Assembly: GCF_015353075.1 (NCBI RefSeq)
Contig: NZ_CP064187.1
Span: 3,802,501 to 3,866,500, forward strand
DNA from: Rhizobium sp. 007
GTDB lineage: Bacteria; Pseudomonadota; Alphaproteobacteria; Rhizobiales; Rhizobiaceae
Direction of reading: 5' to 3'
Length of the DNA stretch: 64,000 bases
Shown here: positions 37,741 to 46,254 of the stretch, in pieces
How the letters are laid out: each line of letters starts with the position of its first letter
Numbering within the stretch: the first letter of the stretch is position 1
Notes under the pieces: generated by a model
Database searches by the model: none
Seen by the model: the letters and a program-made list of their open reading frames with translations, nothing else
What the model was told of the DNA's origin: nothing
Translations under genes and position numbers: made by a program

Positions 37741-38988
37741 ATGCGTGAAGTTCTCAAACGGCATGTCGATCGATTTATTCGCGACGAGGTGGGCAACTTT
37801 GCAATCCTGACTGCGGTTGCAATCGTTCCCTTACTGGGGGCGGCTTCCGTCGCGATCGACTTCGTTAATGCCAGTTTCGAGGCTGACAAGTTGCAGGAGG
37901 CGCTGGACAGCGCCACGCTTGCGGCGGTGCGCCTTTACGGCGAGGGCTACAGCGAGGCGGAAGCCACTCAATTGGCGAACGAAATGTTCTTCGGCAATTA
38001 CCAAGGGGCGGGTGCCGTCTCTCAGGGCAAGGATGCAATCACCCCGGCAGCGGAACCTCCATCTTTGCATATCGCCTATTCCCTGGCGGGACAGCAGGTA
38101 ATGGCGACGGCTGACTATGCAGTCAACTACCACCCGGTATTCCTGACTCGATTATCATTCCCTATCTCCCGCCGCAGTAGCACCGCTTACCAAGCGGGCA
38201 ACGAAGCCTGCATTCTCGCGCTCAGCCCGACGGCAGATCGCGCCTTCGAGGTTACCGGCAGTTCGAAGGTCGACACGTCGAAGTGTGCGATCACCGCGAA
38301 CTCGCGCAGCAACGAAGCCATCTATGTCGGTGGATCAGGAAGCCTGAAGACGGAATGTCTTTATACGCCAGGCAAGGTCTCCGCCTCGCCGTACAAAATC
38401 GATCTCGAATGCGACAAGCCGTACGAGGGAACGGCAGCGGCCCTTGACCCGTTCAGACTCAAAACGATGCCGAAAGCAGGGACGTTGGCCAAGAACAACG
38501 GCTCGGGCGAACTGGAGCCCGGGACGTACAAGGGTCTCCAAATCAAGGGCGCTGTGAAGCTGCAACCCGGTGACTATATCATCGACGGGGGCAAGCTGAG
38601 TTTCGGGAGCCAGTCGGTCATCACTGGCGAAGGGGTCACATTCTTCCTGCTCAACGGCGCTGAAATCGACATTCATGGCGGTTCGACCGTTAACGTCACT
38701 GCCCCGACATCGGGGCCATGGGCGGGTTTCGTTATCGTCGCCGACCGCGACAACACTGCCTCCGCAGTGATCAATGGCAACAGCAACTCGAACATCAGCG
38801 GCATCATCTACATGCCAGCAGCCGAAGAAGTCGATTATTCCGGCAATGGTACGACGTCTGGCGACTGCGTCCGAATCATCGCCCAGAAAATTACCATGAC
38901 CGGCAACAGCACTTTCAAGCTCGATTGCAAGTCGGAACTGGCGAACAACGAGATCAATAATCTCGGCGCCGTCCGGCTTGTCCAATGA
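37741..38988 (+). CDS. TadE/TadG-like pilus-assembly-type protein
   Basis: 415 residues from the ATG at 37741. The N terminus is the Tad pseudopilin-like segment: a short cytoplasmic stretch (RFIRDEVGNFAILTAVAIV), one hydrophobic helix to about residue 40, then DKLQEALDSATLAAVRLY. The remainder is periplasmic or extracellular, glycine/serine/asparagine-rich, with repeated short strand motifs (for example VKLQPGDYIIDGGKLSFG, SVITGEGVTFFLLNGAEIDIHGG, GNSNSNISGIIYMP) suggesting a right-handed beta-helix. Four or more cysteines could form disulfides. No other tad/cpa genes are nearby, so it is an orphan. Exact role unknown. Confidence 0.8.
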   Translation: MREVLKRHVDRFIRDEVGNFAILTAVAIVPLLGAASVAIDFVNASFEADKLQEALDSATLAAVRLYGEGYSEAEATQLANEMFFGNYQGAGAVSQGKDAITPAAEPPSLHIAYSLAGQQVMATADYAVNYHPVFLTRLSFPISRRSSTAYQAGNEACILALSPTADRAFEVTGSSKVDTSKCAITANSRSNEAIYVGGSGSLKTECLYTPGKVSASPYKIDLECDKPYEGTAAALDPFRLKTMPKAGTLAKNNGSGELEPGTYKGLQIKGAVKLQPGDYIIDGGKLSFGSQSVITGEGVTFFLLNGAEIDIHGGSTVNVTAPTSGPWAGFVIVADRDNTASAVINGNSNSNISGIIYMPAAEEVDYSGNGTTSGDCVRIIAQKITMTGNSTFKLDCKSELANNEINNLGAVRLVQ

Positions 38989-39166
38989 GGGTGTGACACA
39001 CGGCGACGGACGGCTTTGCCAATGTTTGCTGCCTCCTTTTGTACGAATGCCGGCTCCACCGCTCCTTCGGCCGGGAGGTGGCGATCCTCTGGCCCTCGTT
39101 CAGCTTGCGGTCGAAAAGCGGAAGCAACGTGAGAAAAAGGGTGATGACTACGCGGCAGCCTATGTC

Positions 39167-39265
39167 TTAGTCCTTCTCGACGAGAGCAGGCAGAATGCCC
39201 ATCTCCTCCCCGACGATGCGGAGCAGGTCTGCAAATTCTGGGTGCCGGTGCAGGTAATCAGCCAT
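39167..39265 (-). pseudogene. N-terminal relic of an AbiEii-type toxin
   Basis: ATG 39265 gives MADYLHRHPEFADLLRIV, then EEMGILPALVEKD, followed by TAA. This is the N terminus of AbiEii/AbiGii-type nucleotidyltransferase toxins, which normally continue ...VEKDYWI; here the chain stops after 32 residues and the catalytic part is absent. It overlaps the native stop of the antitoxin gene by eight bases, the normal layout of the pair. Confidence 0.65.
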
Positions 39266-39850
39266 TAGCAACTTTCAAGTCGGCAAGGACGTCTCTGAAG
39301 AACTTCTTCGCGCGCACGCCGCCATAGTCTTCAGCGCCTGCCGCAGGGCATCCTGATCGAGCTTTCTGGCTTCTGTCCTCACCCGCTCAAGCACCTGAGT
39401 TTCGTCTTCGGCAAGCCGCTTGAGATTGTTGACCAGATCGACGAGCAGGAACTCTTTCGTTGCAACCGCTGGAAATTCAGGCTTCATCCGGAAATCGTAG
39501 AGCCGGTTTCCAAGCTTGAAGCGGCCATGCCGCTTCCTGTTGTAGACGACGGTTTCATTGTAAAGCTGCGTGGCGCCGACACCGAGAGCATTATATGCAT
39601 TCGGCGTCAGCATCAAAAACCGCTTGTCCTTGAGAAACGCTTCGACCAGATCGTGGTCGTTAGCCGGGGCGCGACCGAAGGCCGTCGTTTTCGGGCGCAG
39701 GTAGACACCGCCGGAGAGCTTGGTCAGCTCGCCGGCGTCCAGCAACTTCCGGAGATCTCGGTCCACAGACGTCGTCCATCGTGTCAGGTCCGCCCTGCGG
39801 TAGACCTTGCCCGGGGTCAGATGCTGTTTCAGTTCCTCTAATCTGGCCAT
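39258..39850 (-). pseudogene. AbiEi-type antitoxin, frameshifted near the end
   Basis: ATG at 39850 (AGGTGG upstream). The product has an N-terminal winged-helix (MARLEELKQHLTPGKVYRRADL), GVYLRPKTTAFGRAP, and ATKEFLLVDLVNNLKRLAEDE, the AbiEi/DUF6088 antitoxin layout. As it stands the frame ends at 39275 with 191 residues. A single missing base in the last codons explains this: in the next frame the tail continues KKFFRDVLADLKVANG and stops at 39258, overlapping the toxin start as in intact loci. Most of the protein, including the DNA-binding part, could still be made. AbiE systems are type IV toxin-antitoxin and phage-abortive modules. Confidence 0.7.
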
Positions 39851-39960
39851 GTTTTCCACCTGTCCTTCAAAACAGGACTTGGTGCGCGCATTGCAAGTAT
39901 TTTCATTAAAAAATCATGCACAACCAGTGGACATACAACCACCTACGCTGCCCGCCTGCC

Positions 39961-40095
39961 CTAATAGTTCTCCCCGCTGTGGATTGCGTTTGCTGTCTTT
40001 TGCCGTGGTTGCATGAGACCAGTTTCGTAGCGTCCGGCGAGAGATAGTCGAGCGCAGAGTGCAGGCGCTGCCTGTTGTAGACCGCCTCGATGACC
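39961..40095 (-). pseudogene. C-terminal relic of an IS3-family transposase (OrfB)
   Basis: The minus strand reads VIEAVYNRQRLHSALDYLSPD, the last integrase-core segment of IS3-family OrfB. After a one-base shift it continues YETGLMQPRQKTANAIHSG and stops at 39961, the usual tail. Everything upstream of about 40095 belongs to another sequence, so only about 45 codons remain. Confidence 0.75.
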
Positions 40096-40394
40096 GTGAC
40101 TTCAGGCCTGGCTGGGTTGAAGGTGTCATCGAATTCGATTGCCCGTGCTCGGCCAGTCAATTCCATTGCGAGCCGGCTGTCGGCTACCACATGCGGCAGC
40201 ATATGTCCTCCGTCGACGCCGAAGAGGCGAATTTCACCGACACTCTCCTTGATTTCACCTGCCTTCAGTTGGGTACTATCACCCCTGATCAGGTTCTCAT
40301 CGACCGCACGCCCCAACCGTCGGCCATCTCAAGGGAACCGGCTGTACTGCGGCAAGCCGCCGTCCGCCTGGCCGATGTCAAACAATCTGGAAGA

Positions 40395-40418
40395 CGATAT
40401 ATTCCTCAAAACATATCC
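40395..40418 (+). promoter_or_regulatory. ModE-like operator, distal
   Basis: CGATATAT, then eight bases, then a partial inverted match ACATATCC. It shares CGATATATTCCTC with the proximal site 44 bases downstream. Confidence 0.5.
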
Positions 40419-40437
40419 CTAGCCAATTCTATCGATA

Positions 40438-40463
40438 TCGATATATTCCTCTGAATATTTCGA
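40438..40463 (+). promoter_or_regulatory. ModE-like operator, proximal, overlapping the modA leader
   Basis: TCGATATAT (40438-40446), eight bases, ATATTTCGA (40455-40463): an inverted repeat matching at 8 of 9 positions and close to the ModE box pattern CGnTATAT-spacer-ATATnnCG. It ends just before the modA ribosome site (GAAGGAG), so a bound repressor would block transcription start or elongation. Confidence 0.65.
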
Positions 40464-40478
40464 AGGAGAATTGAAGGT

Positions 40479-41273
40479 ATGCATAATCGCCGGCAATGGA
40501 TGAAACGCGTCGTCGGGATGTTTTCCGTGGCCTGGATTGGCGTTGCCGGGCTGCTGCCGCAACCAGCAGGCGCCACAGATAGAATTACCGTCTTTGCGGC
40601 GGCGAGCCTCAAGAATGCGCTTGATGCCGCAAATGCAGCCTGGGCAAAGGAAAGTGGCAAGGAAGCCGTCGCTTCCTATGCAGCGAGCTCCGCACTCGCC
40701 AAGCAGATCGAAAGTGGCGCACCAGCCGATATCTTCATCCCCGCCGATCTCGACTGGATGGACTACGTCGGCAAGAAAGGCCTGATCAGGGAAGACACCC
40801 GCGCAGACTTCCTTGGCAACCGCATCGTGCTGGTGACCGCCAGCGATAAGGCAAGGCAGGTCGATATCAAGCCGGGTTTCGATCTTTCCGGTCTTCTTGG
40901 CGATGGCAGGCTCGCCATGGGAGAAGTGACATCCGTCCCCGCCGGCAAATACGGCAAGGCCGCGCTCGAAAAGCTCGGCGTCTGGACATCGGTGGAGCCG
41001 AAGATTGCCGGTGCGCAAAGCGTGCGCGCTGCTCTTGCGCTCGTCTCCCGCGGCGAAGCGCCTTATGGCATTGTCTATCAGACAGATGCGGCGGCAGATA
41101 AAGGCGTCGCAATCGTCGGCATGTTTCCAGCCGATTCGCATCCGCCGATCATTTACCCCATCGCCCTGCTTGCCGCCAGCAAGAACCCGGACGCGGTTGC
41201 CTATCTAAAGTTTCTAAAGTCGGAGAACGCCGCCCGCTTCTTTACTGCGCAGGGCTTTACGATCTTGAAGTGA
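40479..41273 (+). CDS. modA: Molybdate-binding periplasmic protein
   Basis: 264 residues with a signal peptide ending near PQPAGATD (about residue 30). The mature start TVFAAASLKNALDAA and YAASSALAKQIESGAPADIFI are the molybdate/tungstate-binding signatures; EVTSVPAGKYGKAALEKLG and GIVYQTDAAADKG complete the family. It captures MoO4(2-) for the ModBC transporter, needed for nitrate reductase and, in symbiosis, nitrogenase. Its stop overlaps the modB GTG start (GTGA). Confidence 0.95.
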   Translation: MHNRRQWMKRVVGMFSVAWIGVAGLLPQPAGATDRITVFAAASLKNALDAANAAWAKESGKEAVASYAASSALAKQIESGAPADIFIPADLDWMDYVGKKGLIREDTRADFLGNRIVLVTASDKARQVDIKPGFDLSGLLGDGRLAMGEVTSVPAGKYGKAALEKLGVWTSVEPKIAGAQSVRAALALVSRGEAPYGIVYQTDAAADKGVAIVGMFPADSHPPIIYPIALLAASKNPDAVAYLKFLKSENAARFFTAQGFTILK

Positions 41274-42022
41274 ATAGGGATTTTATCCTCCAGCTTCGAA
41301 CCGATCTATCGGAGATACCCAACTTGGATTTTGGCCTGAGCAATGATGAGTGGACGGCGATCTTGCTCAGCCTGCGGGTTTCCGTTGTCGCCATGTTCGC
41401 GAGCCTGCCGTTCGGCATTGCGGTTGCGCTGCTTCTTGCCCGCGGCCGCTTCTATGGCAAGAGTGTTGTCAATGGCATCGTTCATCTGCCGCTGATCCTT
41501 CCGCCGGTCGTCACCGGCTTCATTCTTCTGATCCTCTTCGGCCGCAGGGGACCGATCGGCAGCTTGCTGGATCAATATTTCGGGATCGTCTTTTCCTTCC
41601 GTTGGACAGGCGCAGCTCTCGCCTGTGCGGTCATGGGGTTCCCGCTGATGGTCCGAAGCATACGGCTTTCGATCGAGGCAATCGACCGCAGGATCGAGGA
41701 AGCGGCGGGCACCCTTGGCGCGAGCCCGCTATGGGTTTTCCTCACCGTCACGCTGCCGCTGACGACGCCTGGAATCATCGTCGGGATGATCCTGTCCTTT
41801 GCCAAGGCCATGGGCGAATTTGGCGCAACCATCACTTTCGTATCGAACATCCCGGGTGAGACGCAGACGCTGTCTTCCGCCATCTACACATTCACCCAGG
41901 TCCCAGGCGGCGACGCCGGCGCTATGCGCCTCACCCTGGTTGCTATCGTCATCTCCATGTCAGCGCTGCTGGCGTCTGAATTCATGGCGCATCTCGCGGG
42001 CCGGAGGATAGAACCGGAATGA
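41270..42022 (+). CDS. modB: Molybdate ABC transporter permease
   Basis: 250 residues with five to six membrane spans. The N terminus has [21 protein letters not shown]; then [28 protein letters not shown], and the EAA loop [22 protein letters not shown] contacts ModC. GTG start at 41270 chosen for the four-base overlap with modA; the first 20 residues vary in the family. Ends with an ATGA overlap into modC. Confidence 0.94.
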   Translation: MNRDFILQLRTDLSEIPNLDFGLSNDEWTAILLSLRVSVVAMFASLPFGIAVALLLARGRFYGKSVVNGIVHLPLILPPVVTGFILLILFGRRGPIGSLLDQYFGIVFSFRWTGAALACAVMGFPLMVRSIRLSIEAIDRRIEEAAGTLGASPLWVFLTVTLPLTTPGIIVGMILSFAKAMGEFGATITFVSNIPGETQTLSSAIYTFTQVPGGDAGAMRLTLVAIVISMSALLASEFMAHLAGRRIEPE

Positions 42023-43086
42023 CGCTCACCATCGAAACCAGGCACCGCTTCGGCGCCTTCGCCCTTGATGCAGCCTTTACCTCCGAAGTCGGCGTGACGG
42101 CCCTCTTCGGCCGGTCCGGTTCGGGCAAGACCTCGATGATCCGCATCATTGCCGGCCTCGTCCGACCGGATGAAGGCCGGGTTCTCCTGGACGGTACGCC
42201 ACTCACCGACACGGGCAAAGGCATCTTCGTTCCCCGCCATCGCCGCCGTTTTGGCTATGTCTTCCAGGATGGCAGGCTCTTCCCGCACTTGAGCGTTCGA
42301 AAGAACCTCTCCTATGGAAGCTGGTTCGCGCCGAAGGTTTCGCCAACCGGCAACTTTGACCACATCGTCGACCTGCTCGGCATCGAAAGCCTGCTCGATC
42401 GAAGCCCTTCCAATCTCTCAGGCGGAGAAAAGCAACGGGTGGCGATCGGCCGTGCGCTGCTTTCCTCTCCGCGTCTTTTGCTGATGGACGAACCGCTCGC
42501 AGCGCTTGACGAGGCCCGCAAAGCCGAGATCCTGCCCTATCTCGAACGTCTGCGTGACGAGACGCAGATTCCGATCGTCTATGTCAGCCATTCGATTTCA
42601 GAAGTGGCGCGCCTCGCCAATCAGGTCGTTGTGATGCGCGACGGCAAGATTGAGGCGGCGGGCAGCGCGACCGATGTGCTGAGCCGTCCTTCGGCGGCCG
42701 AAGACCGGCGCGAAGCAGGTGCCCTTCTGGAAGGTGCTGTCGAAAGCTTCGATGAAAAACATCGCCTTGCGACGCTCGCATTGAAGACGTCCCGCCTTTA
42801 TGTGCCGGGTGCCACGGTGTCGCCGGGCAAGCGCGTTCGCGTCCACATTCCTTCCCGCGATGTCATGCTGGCGACCGTCAGGCCGGAGGGTTTAAGCGCG
42901 TTGAATATTATCGACGGCATCATCCGACAGATATCGCCTGCGCAAGACGGAACGGTCGAGGTGCAGATCGACTGCGGCGGCGATATCATCCTGTCGCGTA
43001 TCACCGCATTGTCCGTTGAAAGGCTCGATCTTGTGCCCAACAAGCCTGTCTTCGCTGTCATCAAGACAGTCGCGCTGCAGCCTTGA
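42019..43086 (+). CDS. modC: Molybdate ABC transporter ATP-binding protein
   Basis: 355 residues. Walker [10 protein letters not shown] near residue 31, Q-loop [14 protein letters not shown], signature [16 protein letters not shown] near 133, Walker [14 protein letters not shown]-loop [14 protein letters not shown]. The C-terminal 120 residues form the Mop/TOBE-type regulatory domain. Completes modABC. Its stop lies three bases from the end of the convergent modE gene. Confidence 0.95.
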   Translation: MTLTIETRHRFGAFALDAAFTSEVGVTALFGRSGSGKTSMIRIIAGLVRPDEGRVLLDGTPLTDTGKGIFVPRHRRRFGYVFQDGRLFPHLSVRKNLSYGSWFAPKVSPTGNFDHIVDLLGIESLLDRSPSNLSGGEKQRVAIGRALLSSPRLLLMDEPLAALDEARKAEILPYLERLRDETQIPIVYVSHSISEVARLANQVVVMRDGKIEAAGSATDVLSRPSAAEDRREAGALLEGAVESFDEKHRLATLALKTSRLYVPGATVSPGKRVRVHIPSRDVMLATVRPEGLSALNIIDGIIRQISPAQDGTVEVQIDCGGDIILSRITALSVERLDLVPNKPVFAVIKTVALQP

Positions 43087-43464
43087 CTATTTTCTTGCCG
43101 CCTCGGCCTGACTGCGGTTGCCTTCCAGCCAGGCAAGATCACCCGCAAGGGCTGTTCGCATGGCGTCTTCCATATGCCGGAACCGCGACAGCAACTCCTC
43201 GCCAAATGGCGTCAGCGCAGCGCCGCCACCCTTCTGGCCGCCGCGCTGGGATTCGACTACCGGCGCGTTGAACATGCGGTTCATGTCGCTGACGAGCAAC
43301 CAGGCGCGCCGGTAGGACATGTCCATCGCCCTGCCGGCTGCCGAGATCGAGCCGGTTTCGCGGATGTGCTCCAGGAGTTCCATCTTGCCGCGGCCTAGGC
43401 GATCCTCGTGCGGAAAGCTGATGCGTAGGATGGGAACGAGTTGATGTCTGGCGGTAGTGTCCAT
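43087..43464 (-). CDS. Short ModE-type regulator (DNA-binding domain only)
   Basis: 125 residues: a LysR/ModE-like winged helix with LGRGKMELLEHIRETGSISAAGRAMDMSYRRAWLLVSDMN, then SQRGGQKGGGAALTPFGEELL. This is the N-terminal DNA-binding part of ModE; the two molybdate-binding Mop repeats of E. coli ModE are absent, as in many alphaproteobacterial copies. It probably represses modABC through the two boxes at 40395 and 40438. The gene is convergent with modC. Confidence 0.85.
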   Translation of the reverse strand: MDTTARHQLVPILRISFPHEDRLGRGKMELLEHIRETGSISAAGRAMDMSYRRAWLLVSDMNRMFNAPVVESQRGGQKGGGAALTPFGEELLSRFRHMEDAMRTALAGDLAWLEGNRSQAEAARK

Positions 43465-43660
43465 TCGGTTCTGCAGTTACGGAAAATCGCAGCCACTTTA
43501 CGCTTGGCCGTTGGCGCTGTACACAGCCGCCTTGCAGCCGGTAACGACATAAATCTTGAACGCGAATTTAAGTCTTCGCGAAATGATAACCGGCTCGTGT
43601 CTTGAAAGATTAACGGTTTGATGCCTATCTTAACCATGATTTGGTTCGCCCAAATCAGTG

Positions 43661-44110
43661 ATGCGCATGTTCTGTTATTGCAGGAAAGGAAAAGCACTGA
43701 CAACAGTACACGCCAAGGGAAGAACGCTCGCCGTTGTCCCGAAGAGCCTGGAACGTGGCGCCGATGCCGCCGCCCGCGCTCTGCAAGCTGTCCTCACGAG
43801 CCTTGAGGACTCCAAAGCTGAAGATATCGTCACCATCGACATTGCTGGGAAATCTGCGCTGGGGGACTATATGGTCGTCGTCTCCGGCCGATCGAACCGC
43901 CATGTCCTGGCGATCGCGGATCATCTGCTCACCGACTTGAAAGACGAGGGCTTTGGCGCAGCCCGCGTTGAGGGCAAGGACGGCGGTGATTGGGTCCTGA
44001 TCGACACCGGCGATATCATCGTGCACGTCTTCCGCCCCGAAATCCGCGAGTTCTACAACATCGAAAAGATGTGGGCAGCGCCGGATATGGATGAAGAAAC
44101 GCGGCACTGA
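43661..44110 (+). CDS. rsfS: Ribosomal silencing factor RsfS
   Basis: 149 residues as drawn. The core LSSL...-like segment ALQAVLTSLEDSKAEDIVTIDI, then VVVSGRSNRHVLAIADHL, GGDWVLIDTGDIIVHVF and EIREFYNIEKMW are diagnostic. RsfS binds L14 on the 50S subunit and prevents 30S joining. The start is uncertain: ATGs at 43661 and 43667 have no ribosome site, whereas AGGAAAGGAAAA at 43680-43691 would suit a CTG at about 43697 (LTTVHAKGRT). In the normal rhizobial order it follows nadD. Confidence 0.9.
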   Translation: MRMFCYCRKGKALTTVHAKGRTLAVVPKSLERGADAAARALQAVLTSLEDSKAEDIVTIDIAGKSALGDYMVVVSGRSNRHVLAIADHLLTDLKDEGFGAARVEGKDGGDWVLIDTGDIIVHVFRPEIREFYNIEKMWAAPDMDEETRH

Positions 44111-44222
44111 TAGGCGGGCCGGCTTGTCCGGCGCCTGAGCGCGGCAGTAAACAGGCCGGAAACATGAGAACCCGGCCCAAAGCCGGTATTGTGCCTTCGC
44201 GGCGCATGACAGGAGCGGATGG

Positions 44223-44705
44223 ATGCGGGTTGGTCTTTTTGCGGTGGGACGGCTGAAGTCCGGCCCCGAGAAGGATCTTGCGGCCCGCTATTTCGACCGT
44301 TTTGCCAAGGCTGGTCCTGCGATCGGTCTCGAATTCTCCCGCGTTGCCGAGGTTGCTGAGAGTCGCGCCGCCAATGCAGAAACGCGCAAGCGCGAAGAGG
44401 CGGCCATGCTTCAAAAGACGATGGCTGAAGGCAGCATTCTCATTCTCCTTGACGAACGCGGCAAGGCGTTGGACAGCGAAGCTTTTGCAAAGGTCCTCGG
44501 CAACTATCGCGACCAGGGAAAACGGGATCTGATGATTGCCATCGGCGGAGCCGACGGCCTTGACCCCGCGCTTTACGACCGTGCCGACATGACCCTATGC
44601 CTCGGCAAGATGACCTGGCCGCATCAGTTGGTGAGGACGCTCATTGCCGAACAGCTCTACCGTGCCGTCACTATCCTTTCCGGTCACCCCTATCACCGCG
44701 TCTGA
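44223..44705 (+). CDS. rlmH: 23S rRNA (pseudouridine1915-N3)-methyltransferase
   Basis: 160 residues, standard length. The SPOUT knot is visible in ILLDERGKALDSEAFA, MIAIGGADGLDPALY and LGKMTWPHQLVRTLIAEQLYRA, ending HPYHRV. It methylates pseudouridine 1915 in helix 69 of 23S rRNA. ACAGGAGCGG precedes the ATG. It follows rsfS after 112 bases, the typical alphaproteobacterial neighbour. Confidence 0.96.
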   Translation: MRVGLFAVGRLKSGPEKDLAARYFDRFAKAGPAIGLEFSRVAEVAESRAANAETRKREEAAMLQKTMAEGSILILLDERGKALDSEAFAKVLGNYRDQGKRDLMIAIGGADGLDPALYDRADMTLCLGKMTWPHQLVRTLIAEQLYRAVTILSGHPYHRV

Positions 44706-44817
44706 TCAGTCACGCAGCCGTGTTTTGCCAAGTGTGGCCTTGTTCGCCAATCTTTCTGGCAAATGACGGCAAATCGGCATAGTCTCCGCGCGATTTGAAA
44801 GTTGCCCCTGAACACGC

Positions 44818-46254
44818 ATGACGAGAACTGCCCGCAAGCGAACGCGACTGATCCTGCCTGCATTCGCGGCTGGCCTCGGCGCGACAGTCATTTTCGCCCA
44901 GTCCGATTTTGGTGGAGCGGGCGCGTTCGCCCAGGATGCACCAGTCGCAGCGCCTGTGGCTGGAACATCTCAACAGGCCGATCAGACGTTGCCGGACCCG
45001 GCCGCCGAGCTCAAAAAAAAGCGCGACGAGACCCGCACCGAGCTCGAGGCCATATCAAAAACGATCAATCTTTCGTCAGATAGAGTGGCAGCGCTGCAAA
45101 AAAGCATCGCCGATCTCGACAAAAGCAGCACCATCATCCGCCAGGCGCTGATCGATTCCGCCGCGCGGCGCAAGACGCTCGAAAAACAGATCCTCGAAAG
45201 CGAAAAGAAGCTTGCCGACCTTGGCATCAAGGAGGACGCCATCCGCCGCTCGCTTCATGAGCGGCGCGGGCTGCTTGCCGAAGTGCTCGCCGCCCTTCAG
45301 CGCATGGGCCGCAATCCGCCGCCCGCTCTCCTTGTGACACCGGACGATGCGCTTGCCTCGGTGCGTAGCGCCATCCTGCTGGGTGCTGTCGTGCCCGGCA
45401 TGCGCAAGGAGACCGATAAGCTTGCCGCAGATCTCGCCAACCTCGCGGCCTTGCAGGCTGCGAGCGTGGTGGAGAAGGCAAATCTTACCGCCACCATGAC
45501 GAATGGTATCGAAGAGGAGCGGCGCATGGACCTGCTCCTTGCCGAAAACGATAAGCTAAGCCGCAGCAACGCTGCCGATCTCGAAGCCGAAAAGAAGCGC
45601 TCTGAGGAACTGGCAGGCAAAGCGACAACCCTCGAGGGCCTCGTGGCTTCGATGGAATCCGAGATTGCCTCCGTGCGCGAAGCTGCTGAAGCGGCCCGGC
45701 GCGAGGAAGAGAACCGGAAGCTGCTCACGGACGAGCAGCGGGCACAGGCCAGGGCACTTGCCGATAGCGGTGTGCCCGATAAAAACCGCATTGCGCCCGC
45801 ATATCCGTTCGGAGAATTGAAGGCGAAATTGGAGCTGCCCGTGGCGGGCGATATTCTGCGCCAGTTCGGCGACGCCGACGGCACTGGACACGAGGCCATG
45901 GGAACGACGCTGGCCACCAATCCGGATACGGTGGTGACTGCGCCGGCGGATGGATTGGTGGTTTTCGCCGGCGCCTTCCGCAGCTACGGCCAGATGATCA
46001 TCCTCGACGCAGGCGACGGATATCACTTGGTCCTCTCCGGAATGGACATAATCAGCACGCGCCAAGGAAAATTCGTTTTCGCAGGCGAGCCGCTTGCGGT
46101 GATGGGTGCAAAAAGAGTCGCGAGCGCAACAGCATTGGCGCTGGAAACCAACCGGCCAACGCTTTACATTGAATTTCGAAAAGACGGAAAACCGGTCGAT
46201 TCCCGACCGTGGTGGTCCGCCAAAGACACTGGAAAGGCACGCAATGATTCGTAG
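44818..46254 (+). CDS. EnvC-like murein hydrolase activator (degenerate LytM)
   Basis: 478 residues: signal peptide to about GAFAQDA (residue 42), a long coiled coil (residues 60-310, alternating K/E/L heptads such as KKRDETRTELEAISKT), and a C-terminal M23/LytM domain (residues 350-470: VAGDILRQFGDADGTGHEAMG, GDGYHLVLSGMD). The M23 zinc ligands (HxxxD and HxH) are not preserved, so it is probably not a peptidase but an EnvC/NlpD-type activator of amidases in septal peptidoglycan splitting. Its end overlaps ctpA by 11 bases. Confidence 0.85.
   Translation: MTRTARKRTRLILPAFAAGLGATVIFAQSDFGGAGAFAQDAPVAAPVAGTSQQADQTLPDPAAELKKKRDETRTELEAISKTINLSSDRVAALQKSIADLDKSSTIIRQALIDSAARRKTLEKQILESEKKLADLGIKEDAIRRSLHERRGLLAEVLAALQRMGRNPPPALLVTPDDALASVRSAILLGAVVPGMRKETDKLAADLANLAALQAASVVEKANLTATMTNGIEEERRMDLLLAENDKLSRSNAADLEAEKKRSEELAGKATTLEGLVASMESEIASVREAAEAARREEENRKLLTDEQRAQARALADSGVPDKNRIAPAYPFGELKAKLELPVAGDILRQFGDADGTGHEAMGTTLATNPDTVVTAPADGLVVFAGAFRSYGQMIILDAGDGYHLVLSGMDIISTRQGKFVFAGEPLAVMGAKRVASATALALETNRPTLYIEFRKDGKPVDSRPWWSAKDTGKARNDS

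Larger units (their letters stand above)
39851..40478. other. Relic zone between antitoxin and modA
   Basis: Contains the IS3-family tail (39961-40095), an unrecognised coding-like minus-strand fragment (about 40096-40316, with LKAGEIKESVGEIRLFG and GGHMLPHVVADSRLAMEL) fused in frame to it, and the modA operators at 40395-40463. Confidence 0.5.

Noticed and set aside
37129..37764. 211-codon minus-strand frame
   Set aside because: No ribosome site, no domain, low-complexity composition; treated as chance.
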